Source of the DNA: SB11 sp037968475 | Lineage (GTDB): Bacteria; Bacteroidota; Bacteroidia; UBA8524 | Length of the DNA stretch: 64,000 nt | Assembly: GCA_037968475.1 (NCBI GenBank) | Contig: JBBKVO010000025.1 | Location: 1-64,000, forward strand | Reading direction: 5' to 3' | Shown here: positions 18,809 through 27,495 of the stretch, piece after piece | Numbering within the stretch: position 1 is the first letter of the stretch | How the letters are laid out: every line of letters starts with the position of its first letter | Program-made: the position numbers and the translations under genes | Notes under the pieces: model-generated | What the model saw: the letters and a program-made list of their open reading frames with translations, nothing else | Databases searched by the model: none | Told to the model about the DNA's origin: nothing

Positions 18809-20518
18809 ATGAAACGTTTATTTTTACTCTCTTTAGTCTCACTTTTGGCATTTGGCTTGGCCAATGCCGGAAAAATTAAGTTTGCCGTCGATATGACAGG
18901 TCAAACTGTATCCGCAAATGGCGTGCATATAGCAGGCGATTTTCAAAGCGAAATTGGCGTTAGTAGCGATTGGCAACCCGATCAGACTCAACTAACCAAA
19001 GAAGGCTCAACCAATATCTACTCAATAATTGTAAACATACCTGCCAACGCAGTATATCAGTTTAAATTTATGAATGGAAACACTTGGGGTGATGTAGAGA
19101 CTGTTCCCAATGAATCTCGTGTAAAAGCTAGCGGAGCTGGTGCAAACGATAACCGTTGGATTTGGCTTGATTCTACCGCTGCCAATGATACACTTTTTAT
19201 TGGTGCAGTTGGTTTTTCTGGTAATGCCCCCGCAGGCAAATACCTTACCCGCTTTGCCGTAGATATGGTAAATAGTGTTGTTGATGCAGAAGGTGTACAC
19301 CTTGCAGGTTCAGTGCAAGGCTGGGATCCTGCAAAAACTCAAATGTACCCTATCGGTGGAGGCACCATATATGAATACATTGCCTACTTAGATGCAGGTA
19401 GCTACGAGTATAAATTTGTGAACGGGAATGCGTGGGGGAAAGATGAAAGTGTGCCTAGCGGTTGTGCTACCAACAACAATCGTACGGTAACCGTAGCCAC
19501 TGCTCATCAAGAAATTGGTGTAGTTTGTTATGGCTCATGTGCAGCTTGCCCTACCTCGCCAATACCAAAATACAGCCTTACACTTCGTGTAGATATGACG
19601 GCTATTTTAGCGTGTGAAACCATAGACTCTGTAACTGCTGCCGGTGGTGTATTGCCCGGCGGATGGGGTGATGGTACTACCTTGTTGGATGGCGATAACG
19701 ATAAAATATACGAAGCAACTGTAATGGTTGATTCAGGCGAAGCACAATTCAAATTTCGTTACCACAAAGCGGGTAATACAAACTGGGAAGGTGGTATAAC
19801 CACAGGTAGTGGTAATCGCGAAGTTCCTCTTTCGGCAAACACAACTATTCCAGCCAACTGTTTCTCTTCAATGTCAGTATGTAAACCAGTACCGGGTAAA
19901 CAAGATATTACTTTCTTGGCCGATTTACGCAGCGAAGTACCGGGAGACACTATTTGGTTAATGGGTGATTTCACCACTCCTGCATGGCAAGGTGGTGCCC
20001 TTAAAATGATTCCAATGACAGGAACTCCGGGTGTATACACAGTAACTGTAAACCAAATTTGCCCAGCTACTCTTTTCTTCAAGTTTACTAATGGAGATAG
20101 AAACTCTTCTGCAAACGAGGAGACTTTTCCTGATGCTAACGATCGTGCTTGTACTGCTCCTAATGGTGTGGGTGGTTTTAACCGTGTGCTAGAACGCACC
20201 AGCGCCAATGCTGAAACTCTTAAGTTGGTATACAATAGCTGCAAAACAAGTACTGTAAGCGTAAACGAAGTAAAACAACTTAACGGCGTTAAGGTATACC
20301 CTAACCCAATGACTGAAGCTACTTTGGTAGAATTTGAAAACCAAGGCGTATACAACGTATCAATTACTGATATTAGCGGCCGTGTTATCAAATCGTACAG
20401 TAATATTACCGATAACTATGTAGTGATAGAAAAAGCAGGTCTTAAATCAGGCTTATACCTTGTAAACATTACATCAGCAGATAACAAAGCAGCAGTAGTA
20501 AAACTTTCTGTTCAATAA
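18809..20518 (+). CDS. Four-domain secreted glycan-binding-like protein with T9SS sorting domain
   Basis: The 569-residue product has a signal peptide (about 1-20) and four related E-set/CBM-like domains. They begin near residues 23 (KFAVDMTGQTVSANGVHIAG), 146 (RFAVDMVNSVVDAEGVHLAG), 256 (LTLRVDMTAILACETID) and 366 (ITFLADLRSEVPGDTIWLMG). Domains 1 and 2 share the motif YQFKFMNGNTWG / YEYKFVNGNAWG. A T9SS C-terminal domain starts VKVYPNPMTEA near 490. It is the last gene of the operon and precedes a strong terminator. Role by context: a surface starch-binding protein replacing SusE/SusF. Codons ending in T are commoner than in the neighbours, which suggests high expression. Confidence 0.82.
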   Translation: MKRLFLLSLVSLLAFGLANAGKIKFAVDMTGQTVSANGVHIAGDFQSEIGVSSDWQPDQTQLTKEGSTNIYSIIVNIPANAVYQFKFMNGNTWGDVETVPNESRVKASGAGANDNRWIWLDSTAANDTLFIGAVGFSGNAPAGKYLTRFAVDMVNSVVDAEGVHLAGSVQGWDPAKTQMYPIGGGTIYEYIAYLDAGSYEYKFVNGNAWGKDESVPSGCATNNNRTVTVATAHQEIGVVCYGSCAACPTSPIPKYSLTLRVDMTAILACETIDSVTAAGGVLPGGWGDGTTLLDGDNDKIYEATVMVDSGEAQFKFRYHKAGNTNWEGGITTGSGNREVPLSANTTIPANCFSSMSVCKPVPGKQDITFLADLRSEVPGDTIWLMGDFTTPAWQGGALKMIPMTGTPGVYTVTVNQICPATLFFKFTNGDRNSSANEETFPDANDRACTAPNGVGGFNRVLERTSANAETLKLVYNSCKTSTVSVNEVKQLNGVKVYPNPMTEATLVEFENQGVYNVSITDISGRVIKSYSNITDNYVVIEKAGLKSGLYLVNITSADNKAAVVKLSVQ

Positions 20519-20551
20519 TAATTTTTTTCAAATCTCTCTTTATGTAATTGA

Positions 20552-20583
20552 AACGGCTCGCTGCAAAGCGAGTCGTTTTTTTG
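20552..20583 (+). terminator. Terminator of the amylase-susCD operon
   Basis: An 11-bp stem AACGGCTCGCT / AGCGAGTCGTT (one G-T pair) with a GCAA loop is followed by a T-run. It lies 33 bp after the last stop codon of the operon. Confidence 0.85.
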
Positions 20584-20610
20584 TTTAATGAGAGTGCTGG
20601 GCGCGGTAGG

Positions 20611-20723
20611 TGTCATCCTGAGCGAAGTCGAAGGAGTGCGAAAGACAACGCAGGAAAAACATTCTCACTACCGAGCGGACGCTCTATTATTTTAGGCACA
20701 AGCGGACGCTTGAGCCAGCACAG
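20611..20723 (+). repeat. Hairpin-rich intergenic repeat, short form, copy D
   Basis: Nearly identical to copy C from CCTGAGCGAAGTCGAAGGAG to the end GAGCCAGCACAG, with hairpins GAGC-GGAC-GCTC and CAAGC-GGAC-GCTTG. It lies between two terminators in the convergent gap. Confidence 0.82.
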
Positions 20724-20740
20724 AGTGAAGACCCCTAAAA

Positions 20741-20768
20741 CAAAGAAAGCCCCTTAATCGGGGCTTTC
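20741..20768 (-). terminator. Terminator of the DUF2723 gene
   Basis: A 9-bp perfect stem GAAAGCCCC / GGGGCTTTC with a 6-base loop. Read on the minus strand it follows the DUF2723 stop at 20798 and is followed by TTTGTTTT. Confidence 0.8.
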
Positions 20769-20797
20769 AGATATTCTTTTTAAAAGAAGGTTACAAT

Positions 20798-23700
20798 TTA
20801 GTTTAGCAGTTGTTCCATTTTGGCTTTCTGCTCAGTTCGGCCAAATTGTGTAGCAAGGTTCACACAATCGCGTATTGCATTTTCTGCTTGTTGGCGTTCT
20901 TGGCGTACAAAAGGCGAGTTTTTAGAGCCTTTAAACTGTTTAAAGTAGTTAACGCGCTGTTGGGCATCAGTAGAAATAGTATTCATTAATGAATCGCCTT
21001 TTTCAGGAGCACCACAACGGTAGTAAATATCTATATAGGCCAACATATTATCGCCAAACGGCATATTTATGTTAGGAATAGATTTTTGGCTATGGTCTAG
21101 CGCAGCAATAGCTTTTTCGTTTTTACCTTCTTGATAAAGCGCTACTGCCAAACGGTAGAAATGGTTACGGACGTTATAAGGCACAAGTTTAGCTTTATCG
21201 TCTACATACATTTCGTAGTTTTCCATTCCACCCCATTTGTACACATTCACCAATAAATTATATAATGTATCAGTGTTTATACGGCCATAGTTGTTTTGAG
21301 CTTGCGGCGGAGTATTGTAGGGCACTATACGGTATACTAAACCACGCAACTCAAAAAAGTTCATCAAACCCATGTATACGTCGCTACCAGTGGTCGTAGT
21401 GAAGCAAATAGGTCTTTCATCACTATTGTTAGCAATAATATCCAACAACAATAAACCGTTTTTGTACAGGGCATTGCCCGGCAACTCAAACAACAACTCG
21501 TTTACACGTCCAACAGTATCGTTAGGGTTAACCCATCCGTTTTTAATGTAAGCGGCCATATCTACCGTAATTTTGAATTTTTTGGTAGGGATGTACGAGG
21601 TGTACTCGTTGCTATTATTATCATACATTTTATCAGCATTGTTTTCGCTGGCTACAAAACGCATCACATCCTTCAGCTCGTAATAAGCATTAGGATTAAA
21701 GTTTTTGTTTTCACCCACACGCACATAATCACGCTCACCCGTCATGTATTGTTCGGGCGTAAAAGTTAGCTTAATAGGTGCTGACTCATACGTTTGTTGG
21801 CGTAAGCTATTGGCATATTCTGCCGCGCCTAAAAGGCTATAATTTATTACCCTAACGTCGGTTCTGTATTTCTCAACGTTTTGCGCATACCAAAGCGGGT
21901 AAGTATCGTTATCACCGTTGGTAAACAGCACAGCATTTTTAGGGCAAGAGTTTAAATAATCTTTAGCAAAATCAATAGTCATGTAGCGGTTGCTACGGTC
22001 GTGGTCATCCCAGTTTTGGCTACCCATAAGTGTGGGTGCTGCCAAAAGGCAAACTACAGTAGCTACTGCTGCCGCCGATGTCTTGTTCATTTTAGTACTT
22101 AGCCAAGTAAATATGGCCAATACCGCCAAACCTACCCATGTACAAAATACTTGGAATGAACCCACAAACACATAATCTCTTTCACGAGGTTCAAATGGCG
22201 GAGGATTTAAGTATAGAATAAGTACTACGCCTGTAATAAGGAATAGAATACCCAAAATAAACGAGTCTCCTCGGGCATATTTTATATGGAAAACCAAGCC
22301 TATTATGCCCAAAATAAAGGGCAACATATAGTATTTGTTCTTTCCTTTATTCGCCATAAAGCTATCGGGCTGGTCGCCTTGCGGCCCCAGTCGCGCCTCA
22401 TCCAGCGGTGTTATTCCTGAAATCCAGTTCCCACTCACAGGGCCAATCATACCTTGGTCGTCGTTTTGTCGGCCGCTAAAATTCCACATCAAGTATCGCC
22501 AATACATCCAACCTATTTGATAGTCAACAAAAAATCGGATGTTGTGCTTAAACTTAGGCTGTTGTTTCTCGCCCAAATCAGTCCACATGCGGTAACCTGC
22601 TTCGTGCGATTTGTCGTTTACATCATAAATACGAGGGAAGAAAACTTTGTCTTTCTTATCGAAAGTGTACTCAAAGTTTTGGCTCACCATTTTGTATTTC
22701 TTGTCTACACGAGCATACTTTTTACTGGTAAGCTCGTACCCTGTTGGGCGAGCAGTAAAGTATGGGCCATACAGCAAAGGGCGGTCGCCATATTGCTCAC
22801 GGTTTAGGTAGTATACAAGATTAAAAGGGTCTTCAGGGTTGTTCATATCAATTGGCGGGTTGGCCAACGAACGGATAACCACCATTGAGTATGATGAATA
22901 ACCGATGATGATGAACGAAAACGCTAACAAAGCAGTATTAAAAGCCACTTTGCCTCGGCGTTGGGTATATATAACCCCAAAAACGGTAGCGCTAATAAGT
23001 AGAAGTAAAAAGAAAATTGCACCTGAGCCAAAGCCTAAGCCAAAACTGTTTACAAAAACCAAATCGAACTTAGAAGCCAATGTGGGTATACCGGGTATAA
23101 CGCCCAGTTGTACAAAAATTAACAATGCACCACCCAACATACCTGCTAGTACAATACCCTTGCGAGTAATGTTTTGGTAGCGGCGGAAATAGTATACATA
23201 TACTATGGCAGGAATAACCAATAAGTTTAGAAGATGGACACCTACTGCTAAACCGATTACATAACCGATAAATACCAACCAGCGGTCGCTGTGGCGTTCA
23301 TCAGCATTGGCTTCCCATTTCAAAATCGACCAAAAAGTTAGGGCAGTAAAGAATGAAGAAGAAGCGTAAACCTCTGCCTCAACAGCAGAAAACCAAAAAG
23401 TATCGCTAAAAGTAAGGGTAAGAGCCGCAACTATACCTGAACCCATAATGGCGGCCAAATGACCCATTCCAAGTTCAGAATCTTTAGTAATGTTTAATAC
23501 CAGCTTGCGAGCAAAATAAGTAGTTATCCAAAAGGTAAACATTACGCAAAAAGCACTGGCAAGTACTGAAAGCATATTTACCATTGGGGCTACCATTTGC
23601 AAATTATCACCCGCAAAAAGCGAGAAAAACCTACCTAATAACAAAAACATAGGCGCCCCCGGCGGGTGCACTACTTGTAAGCCATATGATGCCGAAATAA

Positions 23701-23815
23701 ACTCGCCGCAATCCCAAAAACTGGCCGTTGGCTCCATAGTTAGGGCATACACAGCAAATGCTATTACAAATGCGACCCAACCGAAAATATTATTGATGTT
23801 TTTATAGTTATTCAT
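20798..23815 (-). CDS. Second DUF2723 (GT117-like) membrane protein
   Basis: The 1005-residue paralogue of the gene at 1002-3983 has the same motif order: FWDCGEFI near residue 34, HPPGAPMF near 50, FWFSAVEAEVYAS near 150, PPFEPRERDYVF near 545 and NWDDHDRSNRY near 610, followed by GDNDTYPLWYAQN. About a dozen membrane segments precede a soluble C-terminal region. As for the paralogue, protein O-mannosyltransferase-like activity is inferred from the TMEM260 relationship. The C-terminal parts of the two proteins differ far more than the membrane parts, which suggests different acceptors. It follows the methyltransferase gene after 26 bp in the same direction. Confidence 0.87.
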   Translation of the reverse strand: MNNYKNINNIFGWVAFVIAFAVYALTMEPTASFWDCGEFISASYGLQVVHPPGAPMFLLLGRFFSLFAGDNLQMVAPMVNMLSVLASAFCVMFTFWITTYFARKLVLNITKDSELGMGHLAAIMGSGIVAALTLTFSDTFWFSAVEAEVYASSSFFTALTFWSILKWEANADERHSDRWLVFIGYVIGLAVGVHLLNLLVIPAIVYVYYFRRYQNITRKGIVLAGMLGGALLIFVQLGVIPGIPTLASKFDLVFVNSFGLGFGSGAIFFLLLLISATVFGVIYTQRRGKVAFNTALLAFSFIIIGYSSYSMVVIRSLANPPIDMNNPEDPFNLVYYLNREQYGDRPLLYGPYFTARPTGYELTSKKYARVDKKYKMVSQNFEYTFDKKDKVFFPRIYDVNDKSHEAGYRMWTDLGEKQQPKFKHNIRFFVDYQIGWMYWRYLMWNFSGRQNDDQGMIGPVSGNWISGITPLDEARLGPQGDQPDSFMANKGKNKYYMLPFILGIIGLVFHIKYARGDSFILGILFLITGVVLILYLNPPPFEPRERDYVFVGSFQVFCTWVGLAVLAIFTWLSTKMNKTSAAAVATVVCLLAAPTLMGSQNWDDHDRSNRYMTIDFAKDYLNSCPKNAVLFTNGDNDTYPLWYAQNVEKYRTDVRVINYSLLGAAEYANSLRQQTYESAPIKLTFTPEQYMTGERDYVRVGENKNFNPNAYYELKDVMRFVASENNADKMYDNNSNEYTSYIPTKKFKITVDMAAYIKNGWVNPNDTVGRVNELLFELPGNALYKNGLLLLDIIANNSDERPICFTTTTGSDVYMGLMNFFELRGLVYRIVPYNTPPQAQNNYGRINTDTLYNLLVNVYKWGGMENYEMYVDDKAKLVPYNVRNHFYRLAVALYQEGKNEKAIAALDHSQKSIPNINMPFGDNMLAYIDIYYRCGAPEKGDSLMNTISTDAQQRVNYFKQFKGSKNSPFVRQERQQAENAIRDCVNLATQFGRTEQKAKMEQLLN

Positions 23816-23841
23816 GTTGTTTTATAGTGCAACAGGTTAGC

Positions 23842-24624
23842 TTATTTTTTTGCAATTACGAATATATCCCAAGTTTTATCAAGGTTATCTTTTTGTAAAA
23901 AAAAGTCTTGAGTACTTATTTCAGTTGTTATTGTGTTTTTCTCCATCAGTTTCTGGCGCATCATAGAGGTTAAGAAGTTATAAGGCAACGCCAACCATTT
24001 AGCAGGCAATACCTTGTGCAAACCCAAAAAATCCCATTTGGTAACGCTGCGCACCCACTTGGCATTGTCGTCATAATATTTGTTTACACGGTCATTGCCT
24101 TGCAAGCCAATCATCTCCACATCATCAAACACTTTGCGAAAATCGGCCTCCATATCGGCAAAAGAATATTCAAATACGTGGAAGGGATTACGTGCCAACG
24201 ACATTTTTGCGTTTACCGTAGTGCACAAAAACACACCGCCCGGCTTCAAAATACGTTTCGCCTCTTTTATAAAACCCATAGGGTCGTCCAAATGCTCAAT
24301 AAACTGAAAAGCCGTAACCACATCCATACTTTCATCAGGTAAAGTAATGGGGGGCACTTTGCAGGTAATAAAATCAAGATTAGGTACGTGGGCATTATCC
24401 TTTTTGTTTTGCTCCACCGTTTCCGCACTATAATCTACCCCTGTGGCGTGCTCGGCCATTGGCGCCATGTGCACCGTGCCATAGCCCGTGCCACAACCAA
24501 TATCAGCAATACGTTTACCCTTTATAAACTGTTCGGCCCACTCGTAAGCATAAAAGCAACGTTTTACAGTAACATTGTTCGATTCTTCAAAGCTGGGTCT
24601 TTCCCTATCATGTATCTTAGCCAT
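23842..24624 (-). CDS. Class I SAM-dependent methyltransferase
   Basis: The 260-residue product has the Rossmann methyltransferase motifs: motif I IADIGCGTGYGTVHM near residue 40, the acidic motif II GVDYSAETVEQ near 62, motif IV VVTAFQFIEHLDDP near 103, and ILKPGGVFLCTT near 125. It belongs to the Methyltransf_11/23 group, which acts on small molecules, glycans or lipids. The substrate cannot be read from the sequence. Being first in an operon with a DUF2723 protein hints at glycan or lipid-carrier modification, but this is only inference. A TATTTTTG -7 box lies 16 bp upstream. Confidence 0.85.
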   Translation of the reverse strand: MAKIHDRERPSFEESNNVTVKRCFYAYEWAEQFIKGKRIADIGCGTGYGTVHMAPMAEHATGVDYSAETVEQNKKDNAHVPNLDFITCKVPPITLPDESMDVVTAFQFIEHLDDPMGFIKEAKRILKPGGVFLCTTVNAKMSLARNPFHVFEYSFADMEADFRKVFDDVEMIGLQGNDRVNKYYDDNAKWVRSVTKWDFLGLHKVLPAKWLALPYNFLTSMMRQKLMEKNTITTEISTQDFFLQKDNLDKTWDIFVIAKK

Positions 24625-24639
24625 AATTTATAGAAACGG

Positions 24640-24647
24640 CAAAAATA
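24640..24647 (-). promoter_or_regulatory. -7 element of the methyltransferase-DUF2723 operon
   Basis: The minus strand reads TATTTTTG, a full TAnnTTTG match, 16 bp upstream of the ATG at 24624. The leader would be very short, about 9 bases. Confidence 0.5.
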
Positions 24648-24827
24648 GTAAAGATTTCCTTTGCCACAACCTATTATACACGTGGATTTCAAGGCCGTTC
24701 AAAACCAAAATTTATTTTACGGTAGATGTTGTGCCCACACATTAGTTGCTTATGCCAATGGTATAGGCACATAAATATAAGCAATAGAGATTAGTTAGTG
24801 AAAGACAAAAAAGGCTATGAAATGGAG

Positions 24828-26180
24828 CTAGTAATATTTATAAACATAAAACTGTTTTATAAGGGGTTTTCCTTCCTCCATTTTCTTTTTGCGCAGGGCA
24901 TAATAATCGCTTTTTGTAATATTGCCTACTTCACTAAGGTTTATTGCTTTTAATTCGTCATCGGCTAATTCACCCTGAAAAAAAACTGCATAATTTTCTG
25001 AAAAGCGCATTTCATCAAGAATGTACACCCTATGATGCTTATTGTCTACAGTATCTTGATACGCGAAATTTCCGGGATGGGTGATGTCTTCATTTATCAA
25101 TGAAAACTGATTGTCCTTTATTTCATAAACATCTATGGTTCCTTTTTCATACTGCCTATGCTTCATCAACCCAGACCCATATTCGAGATATACGATAAAT
25201 TTATTTTTCATCCCTTGTACGGGTAATATTTTATTGATATTGCTAATATACATATTAAGGCTATCATAGGCATGCCGAATTTCATCAGAATGTAGGTATC
25301 TACTCAATGTATTAATATAATTTATATAAGCAGTATCTACGCCCACCCAATAAGGGTCAGTAACGTTTTTATGGATAACATTAGTAGCTGTGGGTATAAA
25401 CGTGTTTTTAACTGTTAGAGTATAATTTATTCCGTTTGAATATACTACGTGAGAATCGAGCACACATAAAAAACAATGGTTGTTATTATCTGTAAACGCT
25501 GAACCTTTTATGTATACAGGGTTTACCTCTATTAAAGTATTTGATTTTGTTTGGAAAAAAGAATATGCAGCAGGTAAATATTTGCCCGAATAGAAATTTT
25601 GATACAACCCCCCCTCATTGGAGCCCAACAACAGCAATGAGTCATTAATTACCTGTAATTCGGTTGGTATAAATTTTTTAGAATTAGAAGGTATCTCCGT
25701 GTGGTATACTATTTCGGATTGTTTATCAATCCATTTGATTTTGATAATACCCGTGCGAGAAAGTAAATAAAACAATGTATCGTTTATGGGTTTTATATCC
25801 ATAAAATCAAGAATCCCCAACCCCTTAACACTTAGCGATGTCTTAATCACCTCGTTTTTATTTTCCAGATTAATTTTATACAAAAAAAAAGAATCCATAT
25901 AGTGATTTGTGACTTTATAATCGGCCACATATAAAAAACTATCACTAATAGTAAAAGCAATATGATAATTCCCAGAGCCTTGTGTTTCTTTTGCCAACAG
26001 CCCTTTTATGTCTATAATATCATACAAATAAAGCCCTTTAGCAGTATCCAATTTTGTTAGAGGTGTGGGTGTGTTTTTCTGCCCAATGCAGCTAAGGACG
26101 GTGATGCAGCAGAATAAAAGAGGGAAAAAAACTTTCCCCCTTTTTATAGAAATTAATTTACTCATTCTAAACTTCATCAA
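24828..26180 (-). CDS. Lipoprotein of unknown function, beta-propeller-like
   Basis: The product has 450 residues and a lipoprotein signal with lipobox V-L-S-C near residue 31. The mature protein is rich in short beta-strand runs with recurring patterns such as ISDSFLYVADYKV, INDTLFYLLSRTG and INDSLLLLGSNEGG, spaced about 45-50 residues apart, which suggests a beta-propeller. I do not recognise a family. It overlaps the preceding gene by 14 bp if the first ATG is used. The ATG at 26165, one base after the upstream stop, is an equally good start and keeps the whole signal. The two genes are clearly one operon. Confidence 0.7.
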   Translation of the reverse strand: MMKFRMSKLISIKRGKVFFPLLFCCITVLSCIGQKNTPTPLTKLDTAKGLYLYDIIDIKGLLAKETQGSGNYHIAFTISDSFLYVADYKVTNHYMDSFFLYKINLENKNEVIKTSLSVKGLGILDFMDIKPINDTLFYLLSRTGIIKIKWIDKQSEIVYHTEIPSNSKKFIPTELQVINDSLLLLGSNEGGLYQNFYSGKYLPAAYSFFQTKSNTLIEVNPVYIKGSAFTDNNNHCFLCVLDSHVVYSNGINYTLTVKNTFIPTATNVIHKNVTDPYWVGVDTAYINYINTLSRYLHSDEIRHAYDSLNMYISNINKILPVQGMKNKFIVYLEYGSGLMKHRQYEKGTIDVYEIKDNQFSLINEDITHPGNFAYQDTVDNKHHRVYILDEMRFSENYAVFFQGELADDELKAINLSEVGNITKSDYYALRKKKMEEGKPLIKQFYVYKYY

Positions 26181-26619
26181 TTACAATTTCAATCCCACCA
26201 GTAGCAAGAGTAGACCATGAATAGCTTAGTACAGCCGTTTGCGACGTACCCGTATTATAATAGGTGCGTGTATAACTACCCGATTGTGTCCCGCTTCCGG
26301 CATTCCATACGGTTAAAATATTGCCTACCTCGTAGTCTAAATCGGTGTTAGATATCCAAGTAACAATAGCTCCAGCACAATCAGCCCTCAAGTCCTCATT
26401 AGAGGGGCATTTTTCATCTTTGTCTGCTGTGGCATTTTCGCAAACCAGTGTTACCCAAGCACCGGGAAACCCGCATTCACCTGAATTTTTTGTAACCTTA
26501 CAGTGAAGATCTCCTTGGCTTTTTTGGTTTTCCAATCTAATGGTGATAGTGGCAAAACTGTTTTGAGAAAACAAGAGTGCGGTTATACTAAACAGCACAG
26601 TAATGAACATTTTTTTCAT
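26167..26619 (-). CDS. Small exported protein of unknown function
   Basis: The 150-residue product has a typical signal peptide ending near NSFA. The mature part begins TITIRLENQKSQGDLHC and holds four cysteines in its first half (HCKV, ECGF, VCEN, KCPS) plus one in ADCAG. It ends in a beta-rich region with SYSWSTLATGGIEI. The cysteine spacing suggests disulfides in the periplasm or outside the cell. No family is recognised. It is the first gene of a two-gene operon with the lipoprotein at 24828. The interval 26620-26950 upstream holds no other gene I can support. Confidence 0.7.
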   Translation of the reverse strand: MKKMFITVLFSITALLFSQNSFATITIRLENQKSQGDLHCKVTKNSGECGFPGAWVTLVCENATADKDEKCPSNEDLRADCAGAIVTWISNTDLDYEVGNILTVWNAGSGTQSGSYTRTYYNTGTSQTAVLSYSWSTLATGGIEIVIDEV

Positions 26620-26952
26620 TTTTTTGAAAGTATTTAAAACTAATGCCTCATTTAACAGGGTTTTGGCTCGCCCTTTCCAATTATAAAATCTAAGCCGGCA
26701 ATATGATTTATGTAATTGATAATCAAAGTTAAAACAAAAGTCGAATTATGCAAAAGCGATGAATTATTATTCGACGAACGATAAACGCAGTTCAAGTGTA
26801 AGAGAAATTGGTTGTTTATTTTTACAGTTTTGGTGTTGTATTACAGTCAAGCACTATAAATGTATACTCAAGACATATTCTACCAAGCATATCGTTAGCC
26901 CGTTCGCCAAAAGCACCTAAGAGATTGTTTTTTAAAATTATAAAAATATCGT

Positions 26953-26960
26953 TATCTTTG
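26953..26960 (+). promoter_or_regulatory. -7 element of the rimP-nusA-infB operon
   Basis: TATCTTTG is a full TAnnTTTG match, preceded by an A/T-rich tract. The start of transcription should be near 26967, about 44 bases before the rimP ATG. Confidence 0.65.
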
Positions 26961-26976
26961 CGCAGCTTTTTTAATC

Positions 26977-27005
26977 GAAAAGGGGGCAATTGTCCCCTTT
27001 TTTAT
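26977..27005 (+). terminator. Leader hairpin with T-run upstream of rimP (possible attenuator)
   Basis: A near-perfect palindrome AAAAGGGG-N8-CCCCTTTT with inner CAATTG pairing is followed directly by Ts. It lies between the predicted transcription start and the rimP ATG (27011), so it is in the 5' leader of the operon, where it would act as an intrinsic terminator or attenuator. It may instead end transcripts from upstream, but no plus-strand gene lies there. Confidence 0.65.
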
Positions 27006-27010
27006 TGGCT

Positions 27011-27487
27011 ATGAGTGATTTGATAAAAACCTTTACAACCTACGCTGAAGAGCATTTGGCAGACAGCGAACACTTTTTAATAACAGTAGAAAAGGTGGGC
27101 TTAGGCACACCAAAATATACGGTTGTTATTGATGGGGATAAAGGCGTTTCGATAGATGCTTGCTCGCAGCTTAGCCGCTATATCTCAAATAAAGTAGACG
27201 AAGATTTGGGTGAAGATATGCCCGCGTTTACCTTTGAGGTAGCATCGCCGGGTGTTGACAGGCCGTTGATGACAGAACGCCAATACCCAAAACATGTGGG
27301 TAGGGGCATAAAGTTTATGACTGCCGATGGCACAACAATAAACGGCACGCTAAAAGAAGTGAGCAACGGGCAAATAACCGTTGATGTAGAAATAAAAGAA
27401 AAAGGCCAAAAGAAACCCGAATTTAAAGCGGGTGTTTTTAGTCTTAGCGATATAAAAGAACCAAAGATTATAGTTTCATTTAAATAA
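27011..27487 (+). CDS. rimP: Ribosome maturation factor RimP
   Basis: The 158-residue product is the 30S-subunit maturation factor RimP. Signatures are YTVVIDGDKGVSIDACSQLSRY near residue 40, split here as YTVVIDGDKG and SIDACSQLSR, and VASPGVDRPLM near 78, the conserved S-x-G-x-x-R-P loop. The C-terminal Sm-like domain holds FMTADGTTINGTLKE. I chose the ATG at 27011; an in-frame ATG at 26990 lies inside the leader hairpin and adds seven residues without family match. It is the first gene of the classic rimP-nusA-infB operon, 8 bp before nusA. Confidence 0.93.
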   Translation: MSDLIKTFTTYAEEHLADSEHFLITVEKVGLGTPKYTVVIDGDKGVSIDACSQLSRYISNKVDEDLGEDMPAFTFEVASPGVDRPLMTERQYPKHVGRGIKFMTADGTTINGTLKEVSNGQITVDVEIKEKGQKKPEFKAGVFSLSDIKEPKIIVSFK

Positions 27488-27495
27488 AAAAAGAG

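Noticed and set aside
19759..20391. 210-codon antisense frame opposite the four-domain T9SS protein
   Set aside because: The plus-strand gene has signal peptide, domain repeats and sorting domain; the antisense product has none and lies wholly inside it.
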